From NCBI RefSeq assembly GCF_029854195.1, contig NZ_CP122960.1, forward strand, positions 1,246,001 to 1,310,000: a DNA stretch of 64,000 bases, in the 5' to 3' direction. Numbering within the stretch: the first letter of the stretch is position 1; every line of letters starts with the position of its first letter. The stretch comes from Amylibacter sp. IMCC11727 (lineage in GTDB: Bacteria; Pseudomonadota; Alphaproteobacteria; Rhodobacterales; Rhodobacteraceae). The position numbers were made by a program, and so were the translations under genes. A model generated the notes under the pieces. The model saw nothing but the letters and a program-made list of their open reading frames with translations, was not told the DNA's origin and made no database searches. Shown piece by piece: positions 8,615-17,122 of the stretch.

Positions 8615-9241
8615 TTAACGTTTGTAGGCTTTCATGGCGTCTGTCACCGCATCAAGGGACTGGATTGCGCCAGATTGCAGGTATTCCATCGCCTTGAGCG
8701 ATGCGTTGTGCGCCTCGATGCTTGACCCTGCAACACAGTCTTCAATCACACGGCAAAAATAATCGGATTGATGGGCATCAACAAACGTATAATGCACGCA
8801 AACATCTGTAAGCCCGCCAACAAGGATAAGTGTTTCCGCCTTTAACCCTTTGAGAAGTATTTCAAAATCAGTTCCAAAGAAGGCAGAGTAACGGCGTTTT
8901 CGGATCAGAAAATCATCGGGACGAAAATCCATCTCTTTGACAGCGATGGCGGTTTTGGGATTGTCTTCAAGGCAATGAATGTCTTCGTCCCCGTCCAGTT
9001 CGCGGCCAAAATCAACGAGGCTTGGGTGATGCACCTCTTGAATGAAGATCACGGGGATATCGGCAGCGCGGGCCGCATCAATGGCTTTGCGGGCCTCTAA
9101 CATGCGGTCTTTGTAGCCAGGCATATTGTCGATGCTGCGCACTGCGCTGTCGTCGATAAAGGTCGAGGCCTGAATGTCGATGACGATTAAGGCGGCGCGA
9201 CCTTCGATCAGGGCGCGTTTTGGGGTGTTTGCGTTTGCCAT
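8615..9241 (-). CDS. Isochorismatase-family cysteine hydrolase
   Basis: 208 residues. The family triad is visible: Asp22 in IVIDIQ, Lys115 in FLIRKRRYSAF, and Cys148 in GGLTDVCVHYT, the nucleophile. Members hydrolyse amides, N-carbamoyl groups or isochorismate; the sequence alone does not tell which. It is transcribed in the same direction as the enamidase, with a 95-bp gap, so it may deaminate or deamidate an intermediate of the same pathway (inference). The product appears cytoplasmic. Confidence 0.88.
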   Translation of the reverse strand: MANANTPKRALIEGRAALIVIDIQASTFIDDSAVRSIDNMPGYKDRMLEARKAIDAARAADIPVIFIQEVHHPSLVDFGRELDGDEDIHCLEDNPKTAIAVKEMDFRPDDFLIRKRRYSAFFGTDFEILLKGLKAETLILVGGLTDVCVHYTFVDAHQSDYFCRVIEDCVAGSSIEAHNASLKAMEYLQSGAIQSLDAVTDAMKAYKR

Positions 9242-9336
9242 TGTGTGTCGGTCCTGATTGTGAGGCTAGGGGGTTCACACCCCCAGATCGCAGTGGGAAA
9301 TATTGAAAACAAAAAAGTTGTTTCAGTTTTTTAACC

Positions 9337-10509
9337 TTAGGAAGGTGATGTCACAACTTCTGGTATGCGGTTTGCAGGGGGCGTGTTGCGCGACCGTCCG
9401 CTGGTGACTTTGCCGTCGATGATGGTCATGCCAACACCAGGCAGATTACCGAGTTGGATGCTTTCCAGAATGTTTTTGCCAGGTGCGTGCTGCGCTTGAT
9501 CCATCAGCACAAAATCCGCGGCTTTGCCGACCTCGAGTAGTCCTGTGTCCAATTCTCGGCGGCGTCCTGTGTTGCCATTGGCAAAGCAAAAGGCGGTTTC
9601 TGCGGCGACATTTCCAAGGCTTGAGAGCATGGCCACCATGCGCAAAATGCCAAGGGGTTGCACACCTGATCCTGCAGGGCCATCAGTGCCAAGGATGACT
9701 TGGTCGAGTTTGCCCAATTCGCGTGCGGTGTTGAGCGTGAGCAGAGCAGCGCGTTCGTTGCCGTTATGGACGATTTCAAGCGCCGCCGTGCAGTTTTCGC
9801 ACAGGCAAACGATTTGATCGTCAGGCAGGGCCGAGTGCCCACCATTGATGTGGCCAACAACATCTGTACCCGTTTCAAGCACCATATCCGCGTCGATCAA
9901 GCCTGAGCCAGGGATGGACGGGCCGCCCGTGTGGATCGTGGATTGGATGCCGTATTTGCGCGCCCAGCCAACCATTTCTTGGGCGGTTTTGCCGTCTTTC
10001 ACGGTGCCAAGGCCCACTTCACCAAGCAGTTTCACGCCCGCATCGGCCAAGTCTTTGAAATCCTGTTCGACCATGCCGTGTTCGATCACGGGCGCACCAG
10101 CGTGGACTTTCATACCTGAGGGGCGGAAATTTTCGTACCAACGCTGTGCTGCGATGGCCATCGCTTTTAGGCCGACAATGTCTTTCGGGCGGCCTGGCAT
10201 GTGGACTTCGCCAGCGGAAATAAGGGTTGTGACACCGCCGTTCAGCGTTGAATCGATCCAGTGGAGCTGCTGTTGGCGTGGGGTGTAATCGCCCACGACC
10301 GGGTGAATGTGACTGTCGATCAAACCAGGGGCGCAGGTCACACCCATGGCATCAATCAGTGTGTCGGCTTGGTCGATATCCATATCCTTGCCATAGCCGA
10401 TTTCCGTGATCTTTCCGTCCATTGCGATAATGCAATCCGCATCCGCGATAGGGGCCTCGATTTTGCCCGAAAGCATCAGGCCGATGTTTTTGATCACGGT
10501 TTTTGTCAT
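9337..10509 (-). CDS. Enamidase (amidohydrolase of nicotinate catabolism type)
   Basis: 390 residues from the ATG at 10509, which has AGGAG six bases upstream; a longer start at 10539 is unlikely. It closely follows, from memory, the Eubacterium barkeri enamidase that opens 1,4,5,6-tetrahydro-6-oxonicotinate to 2-formylglutarate and ammonia: TKTVIKNIG at the start, GLIDSHIHP (His67, His69 metal ligands), GDYTPRQ, GGVTTLISAG, GRPKDIVG, GEVGLGTVK, STIHTGG, VVGHINGGHSA, GTDGPAGSG, and SRNTPPA near the end. These are binuclear-metal amidohydrolase motifs. It follows a secreted-protein gene by one base and ends the minus-strand ABC operon. Together with the reductase at 1-1097 it gives two consecutive pathway steps. 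Confidence 0.85.
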   Translation of the reverse strand: MTKTVIKNIGLMLSGKIEAPIADADCIIAMDGKITEIGYGKDMDIDQADTLIDAMGVTCAPGLIDSHIHPVVGDYTPRQQQLHWIDSTLNGGVTTLISAGEVHMPGRPKDIVGLKAMAIAAQRWYENFRPSGMKVHAGAPVIEHGMVEQDFKDLADAGVKLLGEVGLGTVKDGKTAQEMVGWARKYGIQSTIHTGGPSIPGSGLIDADMVLETGTDVVGHINGGHSALPDDQIVCLCENCTAALEIVHNGNERAALLTLNTARELGKLDQVILGTDGPAGSGVQPLGILRMVAMLSSLGNVAAETAFCFANGNTGRRRELDTGLLEVGKAADFVLMDQAQHAPGKNILESIQLGNLPGVGMTIIDGKVTSGRSRNTPPANRIPEVVTSPS

Positions 10510-10510
10510 C

Positions 10511-11077
10511 TTAGGCTCCTGAGGCGCGGAAAAGTTCAAAGGTCAACGTGTCGCCGCACAGCTCTGGATCAAAATGTGCGGTGGGTTCACCAGCGGCGGC
10601 CATTAACCCGCATTTGTGCCACCGAGCGACCCGTTTGGCCGCAGGTTTGGCGCGCGCATCGCCCAATTCAGCATAGGTGTCTGCGATGGCAGGGGCCACC
10701 ATGCCTATGCCAAATCGCGCGTCATAGCTGTTGATCTCCAAAAGCGTCTTTTCAAGTTTTTCCAACGCGGTTTGATAATGATTGAGAGCGGTTTTCGCAT
10801 CGCCCGCATCGCGTGCTTCATGGCCTTTGATCACATCGGCACGGATGGCATCCAGCAGGGCTTTGTCGCGCACTTGTTCGGGGGTGGGGTCGTAAATGCT
10901 CAGCCGTTTGATTTTAATGGGTTCATCATTTACGGATTCGCTTGGAATTTCAAAAACCACCCTTGGGGCGGCTTTGGGCTTTGGCTCTGTTGTTTCGCCG
11001 TCAGATTGCGCGAAGCTGGCTGTGGGAAGTGCAAGAAATACTGCGGAAACGGTGGAAAAAGTGACTTTTTTGAGCAT
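10511..11077 (-). CDS. Secreted protein of unknown function
   Basis: 188 residues with a clear Sec signal peptide (MLKKVTFSTVSAVFLALPTASFAQ, probable cleavage after AFA or FAQ). The mature part has a charged linker and then a mostly helical stretch (VRDKALLDAIRADVIKGHEARDAG, then a TPR-like TALNHYQTALEKLEKTL). Two cysteines, in WHKCGL and PELCGD, could form a disulfide. It lies one base after the stop of the ATPase gene and one base before the enamidase start, with its own AGGAG box, so it belongs to the transporter operon. I do not recognise the family; a periplasmic accessory to uptake is only a guess. Confidence 0.65.
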   Translation of the reverse strand: MLKKVTFSTVSAVFLALPTASFAQSDGETTEPKPKAAPRVVFEIPSESVNDEPIKIKRLSIYDPTPEQVRDKALLDAIRADVIKGHEARDAGDAKTALNHYQTALEKLEKTLLEINSYDARFGIGMVAPAIADTYAELGDARAKPAAKRVARWHKCGLMAAAGEPTAHFDPELCGDTLTFELFRASGA

Positions 11078-11078
11078 G

Positions 11079-11774
11079 TTACACTCCTAAATAGCGGTGT
11101 AGTTTTTCTGGTTCCGCCCGCAAGTCTGCGGTGTCGGTTGTTTCCAGACTACGGCCATTTTCGACAAATACAACTTGATCGGCGATATTTAGAACCGCAT
11201 CGACGCGCTGTTCCACAAGGACCACAGCAAGGTTCTGTGCCTTCATCTTCAGCACCACATCGCGGATGAGATCAATCATAGACGGTTGTAAGCCTTCGGT
11301 TGGTTCATCAAGCAGCAGGACAGATGGTTTGATCGCCAGCGCACGGGCCATGGCGAGCATTTGTTGTTCCCCCCCTGACAGAGTATCCGCCTGTTGTTTC
11401 AAACGATCCCGCAGACGGGGAAACAAGGTGAGGAGCTCTTCGCGCACATCCGATTTGTTGGGCGTGTGCAAAAGGCCCACATCAAGGTTCTGCGCCACAG
11501 TGAGTTCGGAAAACAGGCGGCGGCCTTGGGGAACATAGGCGATGCCGTTTTGCGAGATTTTGTGCGGAGGGATAGTGGACAGGTCAGTGCCGTTGAGGGT
11601 GATTTGCCCTGATGTGAGCGGCAGCAAACCCATAATGGTTTTCAGCGTTGTGGTTTTGCCCGCGCCATTGCGCCCCATGATGCAGGTGATTTCGCCCGCA
11701 TTGGCGGTAAGCGAAAGGTCAAAGAGGACCTGCACCGCGCCATAACCCGATTGGATGTGAGAGAGGCTAAGCAT
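11079..11774 (-). CDS. Branched-chain-type ABC importer ATPase, LivF-like
   Basis: 231 residues from the ATG at 11774, which overlaps the livG-like stop by 8 bases; an upstream extension in frame is only the shadow of that gene. Walker A is GRNGAGKTT, the signature is LSGGEQQMLAMARAL and Walker B is PSVLLLDEPTEGLQP, the LivF hallmark. It energises uptake with the LivG-like partner. The substrate is set by the binding protein at 14429-15709 and is probably an aromatic or N-heterocyclic acid rather than an amino acid, given the catabolic neighbours (inference). Confidence 0.92.
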   Translation of the reverse strand: MLSLSHIQSGYGAVQVLFDLSLTANAGEITCIMGRNGAGKTTTLKTIMGLLPLTSGQITLNGTDLSTIPPHKISQNGIAYVPQGRRLFSELTVAQNLDVGLLHTPNKSDVREELLTLFPRLRDRLKQQADTLSGGEQQMLAMARALAIKPSVLLLDEPTEGLQPSMIDLIRDVVLKMKAQNLAVVLVEQRVDAVLNIADQVVFVENGRSLETTDTADLRAEPEKLHRYLGV

Positions 11775-12483
11775 GACCCGTCCCCAAATACGCCTCTTGC
11801 ACGGTTGCATTGGCGCGGATTTCGGACGGGGTGCCGTTGGCAAGCACCATGCCTTGATCCAACACAGTGATGTATTCCGCCACGGCCATGACGACATTCA
11901 TGTTGTGCTCGATCAGCAGGATCGTCGTTTCTGCATCCATGGATTTGATCAGCTGATTGAAATCTTCAACCTCGGATTCCGCTAGCCCTTGGGTGGGTTC
12001 ATCTAGGATAAACAGGCGGGGGTCTTGGGCCAGTCCCATGCCGATTTCAAGGATGCGTTGGTGGCCGTAGGACAGATCGCTGGCCAATTGGTCGGCGCGA
12101 TCTGTGATGTTCAGGCGTTGCAACACTTCGTCAGTTTTCGATTGGACGGCGCGTTTGTTGCGGCCCAATCGCCGCCGCGCGGCGAGGTTGATGTTTTCGC
12201 GTACTGGCAAGCCAGGAAAAACCGATGTGATTTGAAAGGTATAAGCCATGCCAGCGCGGATGCGTTCGTGGGCGGGCAGGGTGGTGATGTCTGTGCCATC
12301 AAAGATAACGCTGCCGCGTGAGGCAGGAATGCGGCCGCAGACCATGCCGACGAATGTGGATTTTCCTGCACCATTTGGGCCGATGATCGCACGGGTTTGG
12401 CCCGCTGGTAGATCGAAATCCACGTCTGTGTTGGCGGCAACACCTGCGTAGGTTTTGGTCAGGCCACGGGTAGACAAGATCAT
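11767..12483 (-). CDS. Branched-chain-type ABC importer ATPase, LivG-like
   Basis: 238 residues from the ATG at 12483 (ATGA overlap with the permease stop). Walker A GPNGAGKST, signature LSYGHQRILEIGMGLA, Walker B PRLFILDEPTQGLAESE and the switch-histidine segment LLIEHNMNVVM are all intact. It pairs with the LivF-like ATPase next to it as the second nucleotide-binding subunit of the importer. Confidence 0.92.
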   Translation of the reverse strand: MILSTRGLTKTYAGVAANTDVDFDLPAGQTRAIIGPNGAGKSTFVGMVCGRIPASRGSVIFDGTDITTLPAHERIRAGMAYTFQITSVFPGLPVRENINLAARRRLGRNKRAVQSKTDEVLQRLNITDRADQLASDLSYGHQRILEIGMGLAQDPRLFILDEPTQGLAESEVEDFNQLIKSMDAETTILLIEHNMNVVMAVAEYITVLDQGMVLANGTPSEIRANATVQEAYLGTGHA

Positions 12484-13424
12484 GGCAGCCACCCCGCGTA
12501 TTTGTTGCGCAGAGTGCCCACAATGCCGTGGGGCAGAAACAGGGTGACAAGCACAAGCACCACGCCGACAACGATTAGGTAAGCGGTGGTTTGGCCCGAG
12601 GCATAGTCGATGAGATAGGTCATAAACAGCACGCCGATGAACGGACCTGTGGTTGTGCCCGCTCCGCCAACCAAGACCCAAAGGAGCGGTAGGATCGAGA
12701 ATTGAACGGTGGCGAAAGTGGCCCCTGTGTTTCCAAACAATAGGGCGTAAGCACCGCCGCTTGCGCCTGAGATAACGCCAGACAGGATCACCGCCTTGAG
12801 CTTGATCGCGGTGACATTGTAGCCAAGCATTTTGGCGCGTTCCTCATTTTCGCGGATGGCGATGAGGGTGCGCCCAAACGGCGAGCGGATGAAGTAAGCG
12901 AGCAAGAGGAGCGTGGCGGAGAAAAGGATGAGCGCGGTGTAGTAGCGAATTGTCTGGTCTGTTAGGTCAAGGCCCATCAATTGGCGGGTGGCTTGTTGCA
13001 GGGCAAAGCCTTCGTCGCCACGGGTATATGTGCCGAAATAAAGGATGGTGAGGTAGCCTGCTTGCGCAAACATCAGCGTGACGATCATAAAGGCCACCCC
13101 GCTCGTGCGCAGGACCAGAAAGCCGATCACTGTGGCCACAACCGCCGAAGCGAGGAGTGCGGCAAGGAATGCAGGGGCAGGGGTCCACCCGCCTAAGTGC
13201 ATCGTCAGGCCGAGGCCGTACATACCCGCGGAAAAAAACAGCGCATGGCCAAGCGAAAGGAGCCCTGTGTAGCCAAACAGGATGTTGTATCCCATGGCAT
13301 AGATCGCCAATACCATAACCCGCGCGAGGTTACCTGAGTGGTATTGGGGCAGGATCATAAAGGCGATGGCGAGGATCGCTAGAAGGCCATAATGCAGTGC
13401 GTGTGTTTTTGTGGTGTTCGTCAT
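12480..13424 (-). CDS. ABC importer permease, LivM-like
   Basis: 314-residue integral membrane protein with eight or nine hydrophobic segments and the LivM signature MGYNILFGYTGLLSLGHALFFSAGMYG near residues 43-69. The cytoplasmic coupling loop IRENEERAKMLGYNVTAIKL is conserved. Its ends overlap both neighbours by four bases (ATGA), so all four transport genes are translated as one coupled set. Confidence 0.92.
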   Translation of the reverse strand: MTNTTKTHALHYGLLAILAIAFMILPQYHSGNLARVMVLAIYAMGYNILFGYTGLLSLGHALFFSAGMYGLGLTMHLGGWTPAPAFLAALLASAVVATVIGFLVLRTSGVAFMIVTLMFAQAGYLTILYFGTYTRGDEGFALQQATRQLMGLDLTDQTIRYYTALILFSATLLLLAYFIRSPFGRTLIAIRENEERAKMLGYNVTAIKLKAVILSGVISGASGGAYALLFGNTGATFATVQFSILPLLWVLVGGAGTTTGPFIGVLFMTYLIDYASGQTTAYLIVVGVVLVLVTLFLPHGIVGTLRNKYAGWLP

Positions 13425-14347
13425 GCGGTGGACTTCCCCATCAACCCCGTAGGTCGGAACACAAGCACAGTAGCCACCAACAATGTGGCAAAGATTTTCG
13501 CCAGTGTGGGCGTGAAGAATACCGAAATGATGCTGTCTGCCATGCCGATCAGGATCGCGGCGATGATGGTTCCAGGCAAGGAGCCTAGGCCGCCGATAAT
13601 CACGACGATGAAAGCGAGGAGCAGCGGGTCATGACCCATAAGGTAATAGGCCTGTTGAATGGGAACGACGAGAACCGCACCAACGGCGGCAAGCCCTGCG
13701 CCAAGGCCAAAGACAACGGAATAGACGGTTTTGACGGGGATGCCAAAGGCCTGAGCCATATCGCTGTCTTGTTGGGTAGCGCGCATAATAAGCCCTGCTT
13801 TGGAGCGTGTGATCGCAAGCCAAAGCGTGATCAGGATAACGCTGGCGGCAACGATAACAAACAGTTTGTAAGAGGTGATCGACAGACCCCACGGATAATA
13901 AAACTCCAGCCCTTTATCGCTCCATTCAAACCACGGCAGTGCGATGCGGGTATTAAACGGCGGTTCAACGGGGCGCGGGTTGGGGCCAAAGGTCATCAGC
14001 GTGGTTTGTTGCAGGATGTAAAGCGTGCCAATGGTGGCCACGATGGTGCGTTCTGGATCGTAATTAATACGGCGCAGAATCAGCCGATCCACACCTGCGG
14101 CAAGCGATCCAACGAGCAAGGGGGCGACGATGATCGCCGCCACAAATCCAAGCGCGGGATTACCCCCAAGCGCGGTGGCGATGTACCAAGCCAGCACCGC
14201 ACCCACCATGTAAAATTCGCCATGGGCCACGTTCACCACGCGCATCACGCCAAACACAATGGAGAGGCCCATCGCGGTGAGTGCGAGAACCGCAGCCGTG
14301 ACGCCGCCTTCCAAGATAGCCAGCAAAAGGTGGGGGCCGAAATCCAT
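13421..14347 (-). CDS. ABC importer permease, LivH-like
   Basis: 308 residues, hydrophobic throughout, with the LivH-type start LTAMGLSIVFGVMRVVNVAHGEFYMVGA (residues about 23-50) and the coupling region MRATQQDSDMAQAFGIPVKTVYSVVFGLG. It is the first gene after the hairpin that separates the binding-protein gene from the membrane genes. Confidence 0.92.
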   Translation of the reverse strand: MDFGPHLLLAILEGGVTAAVLALTAMGLSIVFGVMRVVNVAHGEFYMVGAVLAWYIATALGGNPALGFVAAIIVAPLLVGSLAAGVDRLILRRINYDPERTIVATIGTLYILQQTTLMTFGPNPRPVEPPFNTRIALPWFEWSDKGLEFYYPWGLSITSYKLFVIVAASVILITLWLAITRSKAGLIMRATQQDSDMAQAFGIPVKTVYSVVFGLGAGLAAVGAVLVVPIQQAYYLMGHDPLLLAFIVVIIGGLGSLPGTIIAAILIGMADSIISVFFTPTLAKIFATLLVATVLVFRPTGLMGKSTA

Positions 14348-14370
14348 GATTTAACTTTTCATGTGGAGTT

Positions 14371-14409
14371 AAAAAGGCCCACCGCACGGGGAGAAACATG
14401 CGGTGGGCT
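14371..14409 (-). terminator. Intrinsic terminator/attenuator between binding protein and permease genes
   Basis: Ten perfect base pairs: GCCCACCGCA at 14377-14386 pairs with TGCGGTGGGC at 14399-14408, with a 12-base loop. Read on the minus strand it is followed by CTTTTT (the A run at 14371-14375). It sits in the 81-bp gap between the binding-protein stop and the first permease. A partial terminator here would make more binding protein than membrane subunits, a common arrangement in ABC operons. Confidence 0.85.
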
Positions 14410-14428
14410 TGGCAGCATCACCCGCAGA

Positions 14429-15709
14429 TTAGAAGCTCTGCGTGGTGTAATCGACTTCGTCTTCGTACATCGTATCTTCGATGGACGTAGTATGAGCGAG
14501 GGCCAGTTTTCCGCCTTCAACCTTGGAAATATATTGATGCCCAAAGGTCTGGTGCGTTTTGCCATTGAAGATTTTTGCACCCTGAGGGTGGTCATCAGAT
14601 AGGTCCATATTGGACATAGATTCCACGGCCTCAATCAAGGCTTGGCGGTCGCCCGCGCCTTTGTAATCGGCCATTTCCATGCCGCGTTTGACGATGTTGA
14701 GTGTTTCCCAGCAGCCAAACATATGAGCATATGTGGATACGTCCTTGGAATCAGAAACAGAGGCACCGTTTTCGTCGACGCCGACCGCTTTGCGGTAGTT
14801 GGCATCAAAATCGTGGTTGGTGTCTTGGGCATAGCGTGGGTTGCCTTCCCAGAAGTAGGTGCCTTCGAGGAATTCGAGGCCGGGGGAGGCGATATCGACC
14901 GCTTCCAAGCTGTCGATGAAGCCAAAGATTTCTGGTTTGCTTGGGCCAAAGAATTCGCCCATTTCCTTTACAAACGTCAGAACGGCAGGGCCGACCATGA
15001 CATGGTAAATCACATCGGTATTACGCGGGATTTTCGGGAAATATTTGGTAAACGACGTTTCGGTGGGGGGGATCGCGATTTTTGCAACGACTTCGCCGCC
15101 CTGAGCTTCGATTGCTGCAGAAAAGTAATCGCGGTGATCATGGCCAAAGGCAAAGTCAGGATAGATCATCGTGACCTTCTTGCCCAGATTTTCCGCCACA
15201 AACGGCGCCATGGCCTGTACCTGTGATTTCACGTCCGTGATGCCAGGCTGCATGGTCCAGCGATTGAGCGCGCCAGACGCCACATGGTGGCCTTCTGAAA
15301 CAACAAAATACGGCATTTTCAATTCCCCTGCACGAGGCGCAGAGCCGTAAACCACGTGGGAAAACAATGTACCAAAGGCGATGTCGGTGTTGTGTTGTGT
15401 TGCGAATTTCTCAACAACTTCGGCACCGCGTTTCGGATCCGTTCCATCGTCCTCGGAAATCACCTCAACAGGGCGTCCGTTGATGCCGCCCATGTCGTTG
15501 ATGCGTTTGACGGCGGCTTGCGTGGTGCGATCATACCAACGGCCGTAGGACGCGCCGATGCCCGTGCGGTGAACCTGAAAACCGATTTTAATAGGTTCAG
15601 AGCTTTGCGCTTGGGCATATCGGCCCAGAAGGGGTGTGCTGGCCAATGCTGCGGCCCCAGTGCCAAGCAGTTTGCGGCGGGTGAGAGTTGGCTTAATCAG
15701 TTTTGTCAT
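14429..15709 (-). CDS. ABC importer solute-binding protein, Liv-type, Tat-exported
   Basis: 426 residues. The N-terminus LTRRKLLGTGAAALASTPLLGRYAQA carries a twin-arginine motif and an AQA cleavage site, so it is probably exported folded by Tat. The mature protein has the periplasmic-binding-protein type I fold (IKIGFQVHRTGIGASYGR, AAVKRINDMGGINGRPVEVISEDDGTDPKRG, VTMIYPDFAFGHDHRDYF). It supplies substrate to the LivHMGF-like complex encoded downstream. Neighbouring reductase and enamidase suggest a nicotinate-like ligand; this is inference, since Liv-type proteins bind many amino acids, amides and aromatic acids. Confidence 0.92.
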   Translation of the reverse strand: MTKLIKPTLTRRKLLGTGAAALASTPLLGRYAQAQSSEPIKIGFQVHRTGIGASYGRWYDRTTQAAVKRINDMGGINGRPVEVISEDDGTDPKRGAEVVEKFATQHNTDIAFGTLFSHVVYGSAPRAGELKMPYFVVSEGHHVASGALNRWTMQPGITDVKSQVQAMAPFVAENLGKKVTMIYPDFAFGHDHRDYFSAAIEAQGGEVVAKIAIPPTETSFTKYFPKIPRNTDVIYHVMVGPAVLTFVKEMGEFFGPSKPEIFGFIDSLEAVDIASPGLEFLEGTYFWEGNPRYAQDTNHDFDANYRKAVGVDENGASVSDSKDVSTYAHMFGCWETLNIVKRGMEMADYKGAGDRQALIEAVESMSNMDLSDDHPQGAKIFNGKTHQTFGHQYISKVEGGKLALAHTTSIEDTMYEDEVDYTTQSF

Positions 15710-15880
15710 TGTGACCTCCCGAGTCGGCTGCTGATCGCTGCTTTTTCTGAAGTTTGTATGTGTGCTAACAATTTGTCTACTTTTTTTTCGCCAAACTGGA
15801 AACTGTGATGGGGCCGTAGCGTCATGCTAGCCTGTTGTTTTAATGCGGATTAGCCTGATCGATATGAGGATCAATCAAAG

Positions 15881-17122
15881 ATGACAACGCAACGGCGTGA
15901 TCTGCGGCGGGGGGCCACAATTTGGGGCGGCGCGGTGTTCCTCGTCTGTGTTTTGCCGCTAATTTTTTCGTCTAACAGCGCAATTCTTGTTTTGACCCAG
16001 ATGGCAATTACTATTGTCTTTGCAATGTCTTACAACATGGTTCTGGGGCAAGCTGGATTGCTGAGCTTTGGTCATGCGGTTTACATGGGCGTGGGTGGTT
16101 TTGCCGCTGTGCATGTGATGAACGGGGCGCTGGGCAGTGCGGTGTATCTGCCGATTTTACCCTTGTTTGGCGGGTTGTTTTCCCTTGGCGTTGCAACGGT
16201 GATCGGCGGGTTTTCGACTCGGCGTGGCGGCACATCTTTTGCGATGATTTCCCTTGGTGTGGTGGAGTTGGTGGCATCCTTCTCCATCATCGTCGTGGCT
16301 TTCTTTCGCGGTGGTGGCATGTTGTGGGACCGTACAGACGGGCCGCAGATCCTCGGGTTGGATTTTGCGCAACACCTAGACGTGTATTTTCTGGTGACAG
16401 GCTGGATGCTGATCAGTGTGGCGGCCATGTATGTGTTCACCCAAACCCCTATGGGGCGGCTGGCAAATGCAGTGCGCGACAATCCTGAACGCGTTGAATT
16501 TGTGGGGTATTCAGCAAGATGGGTGCGGTTTATTTCGTTTTGCGGGGCTGGATTTTTTGCAGGGGTCGCAGGGGCGCTTTCTGCCATTGCTTTTGAAATT
16601 GCCAGTGCAGAAAACCTGACGGTTCAGGCCTCTGGCACCATTTTGTTGATTACGTTTCTGGGCGGCATTGGCGTGTTTTATGGTCCGATTTTAGGGGCCA
16701 TTGTGTTCACGCTGTTGCAAACCGTTCTTAGCCTGCACACAGACTTATGGGAGCTGTATGTGGGCGTGTTGTTCTTGGCCACGGTGATGTATTTTCCAGG
16801 TGGGTTGGCGGGGCTGTTGGCTTTGCACTTGTTGCCTGTTCGACTTGGTAAAATGGGAATGTTGTGGGGGCCATACCTGCGCGTTTTGCTGCCATCGGGG
16901 ATTGGCGTGTTAGGCTGCGCCGCGTTTGCAGAGATGCTCTATCATTCGCAGAAATCAATCGTAGATGGCAGTGAAATGCCGCTGTTTGGGATGGTGGTTG
17001 ATACGGATCACTTTCTGCCGTGGGCGGGTGCCTGTGGTGTTGCAATCCTTGGAATAGCGGTGGCACGGCGGCAACGACCGATCCTCGCGGATGCGTGGAA
17101 TAGGGCGACAATTGTGGATTAA
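15881..17122 (+). CDS. Orphan LivM-type ABC permease with C-terminal extension
   Basis: 413 residues, longer than the usual 300-350 of LivM. The signature AMSYNMVLGQAGLLSFGHAVYMGVGGFAAVH (residues about 48-78) and the loop VRDNPERVEFVGYSARWVRF are clear. Additional hydrophobic segments occur after residue 320. It is divergent from the binding-protein gene, on the opposite strand, with a GAGGA box at 15866-15870. No ATPase, LivH or binding protein follows it: the next gene is convergent and overlaps its end by four bases. It may use the subunits of the minus-strand operon, or be a remnant of a second transporter. Confidence 0.85.
   Translation: MTTQRRDLRRGATIWGGAVFLVCVLPLIFSSNSAILVLTQMAITIVFAMSYNMVLGQAGLLSFGHAVYMGVGGFAAVHVMNGALGSAVYLPILPLFGGLFSLGVATVIGGFSTRRGGTSFAMISLGVVELVASFSIIVVAFFRGGGMLWDRTDGPQILGLDFAQHLDVYFLVTGWMLISVAAMYVFTQTPMGRLANAVRDNPERVEFVGYSARWVRFISFCGAGFFAGVAGALSAIAFEIASAENLTVQASGTILLITFLGGIGVFYGPILGAIVFTLLQTVLSLHTDLWELYVGVLFLATVMYFPGGLAGLLALHLLPVRLGKMGMLWGPYLRVLLPSGIGVLGCAAFAEMLYHSQKSIVDGSEMPLFGMVVDTDHFLPWAGACGVAILGIAVARRQRPILADAWNRATIVD

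Noticed and set aside
13631..14602. A 323-codon plus-strand open frame across the LivH gene and into the binding-protein gene
   Set aside because: It is antisense to two well-defined transporter genes, crosses a terminator and has a composition typical of shadow frames.
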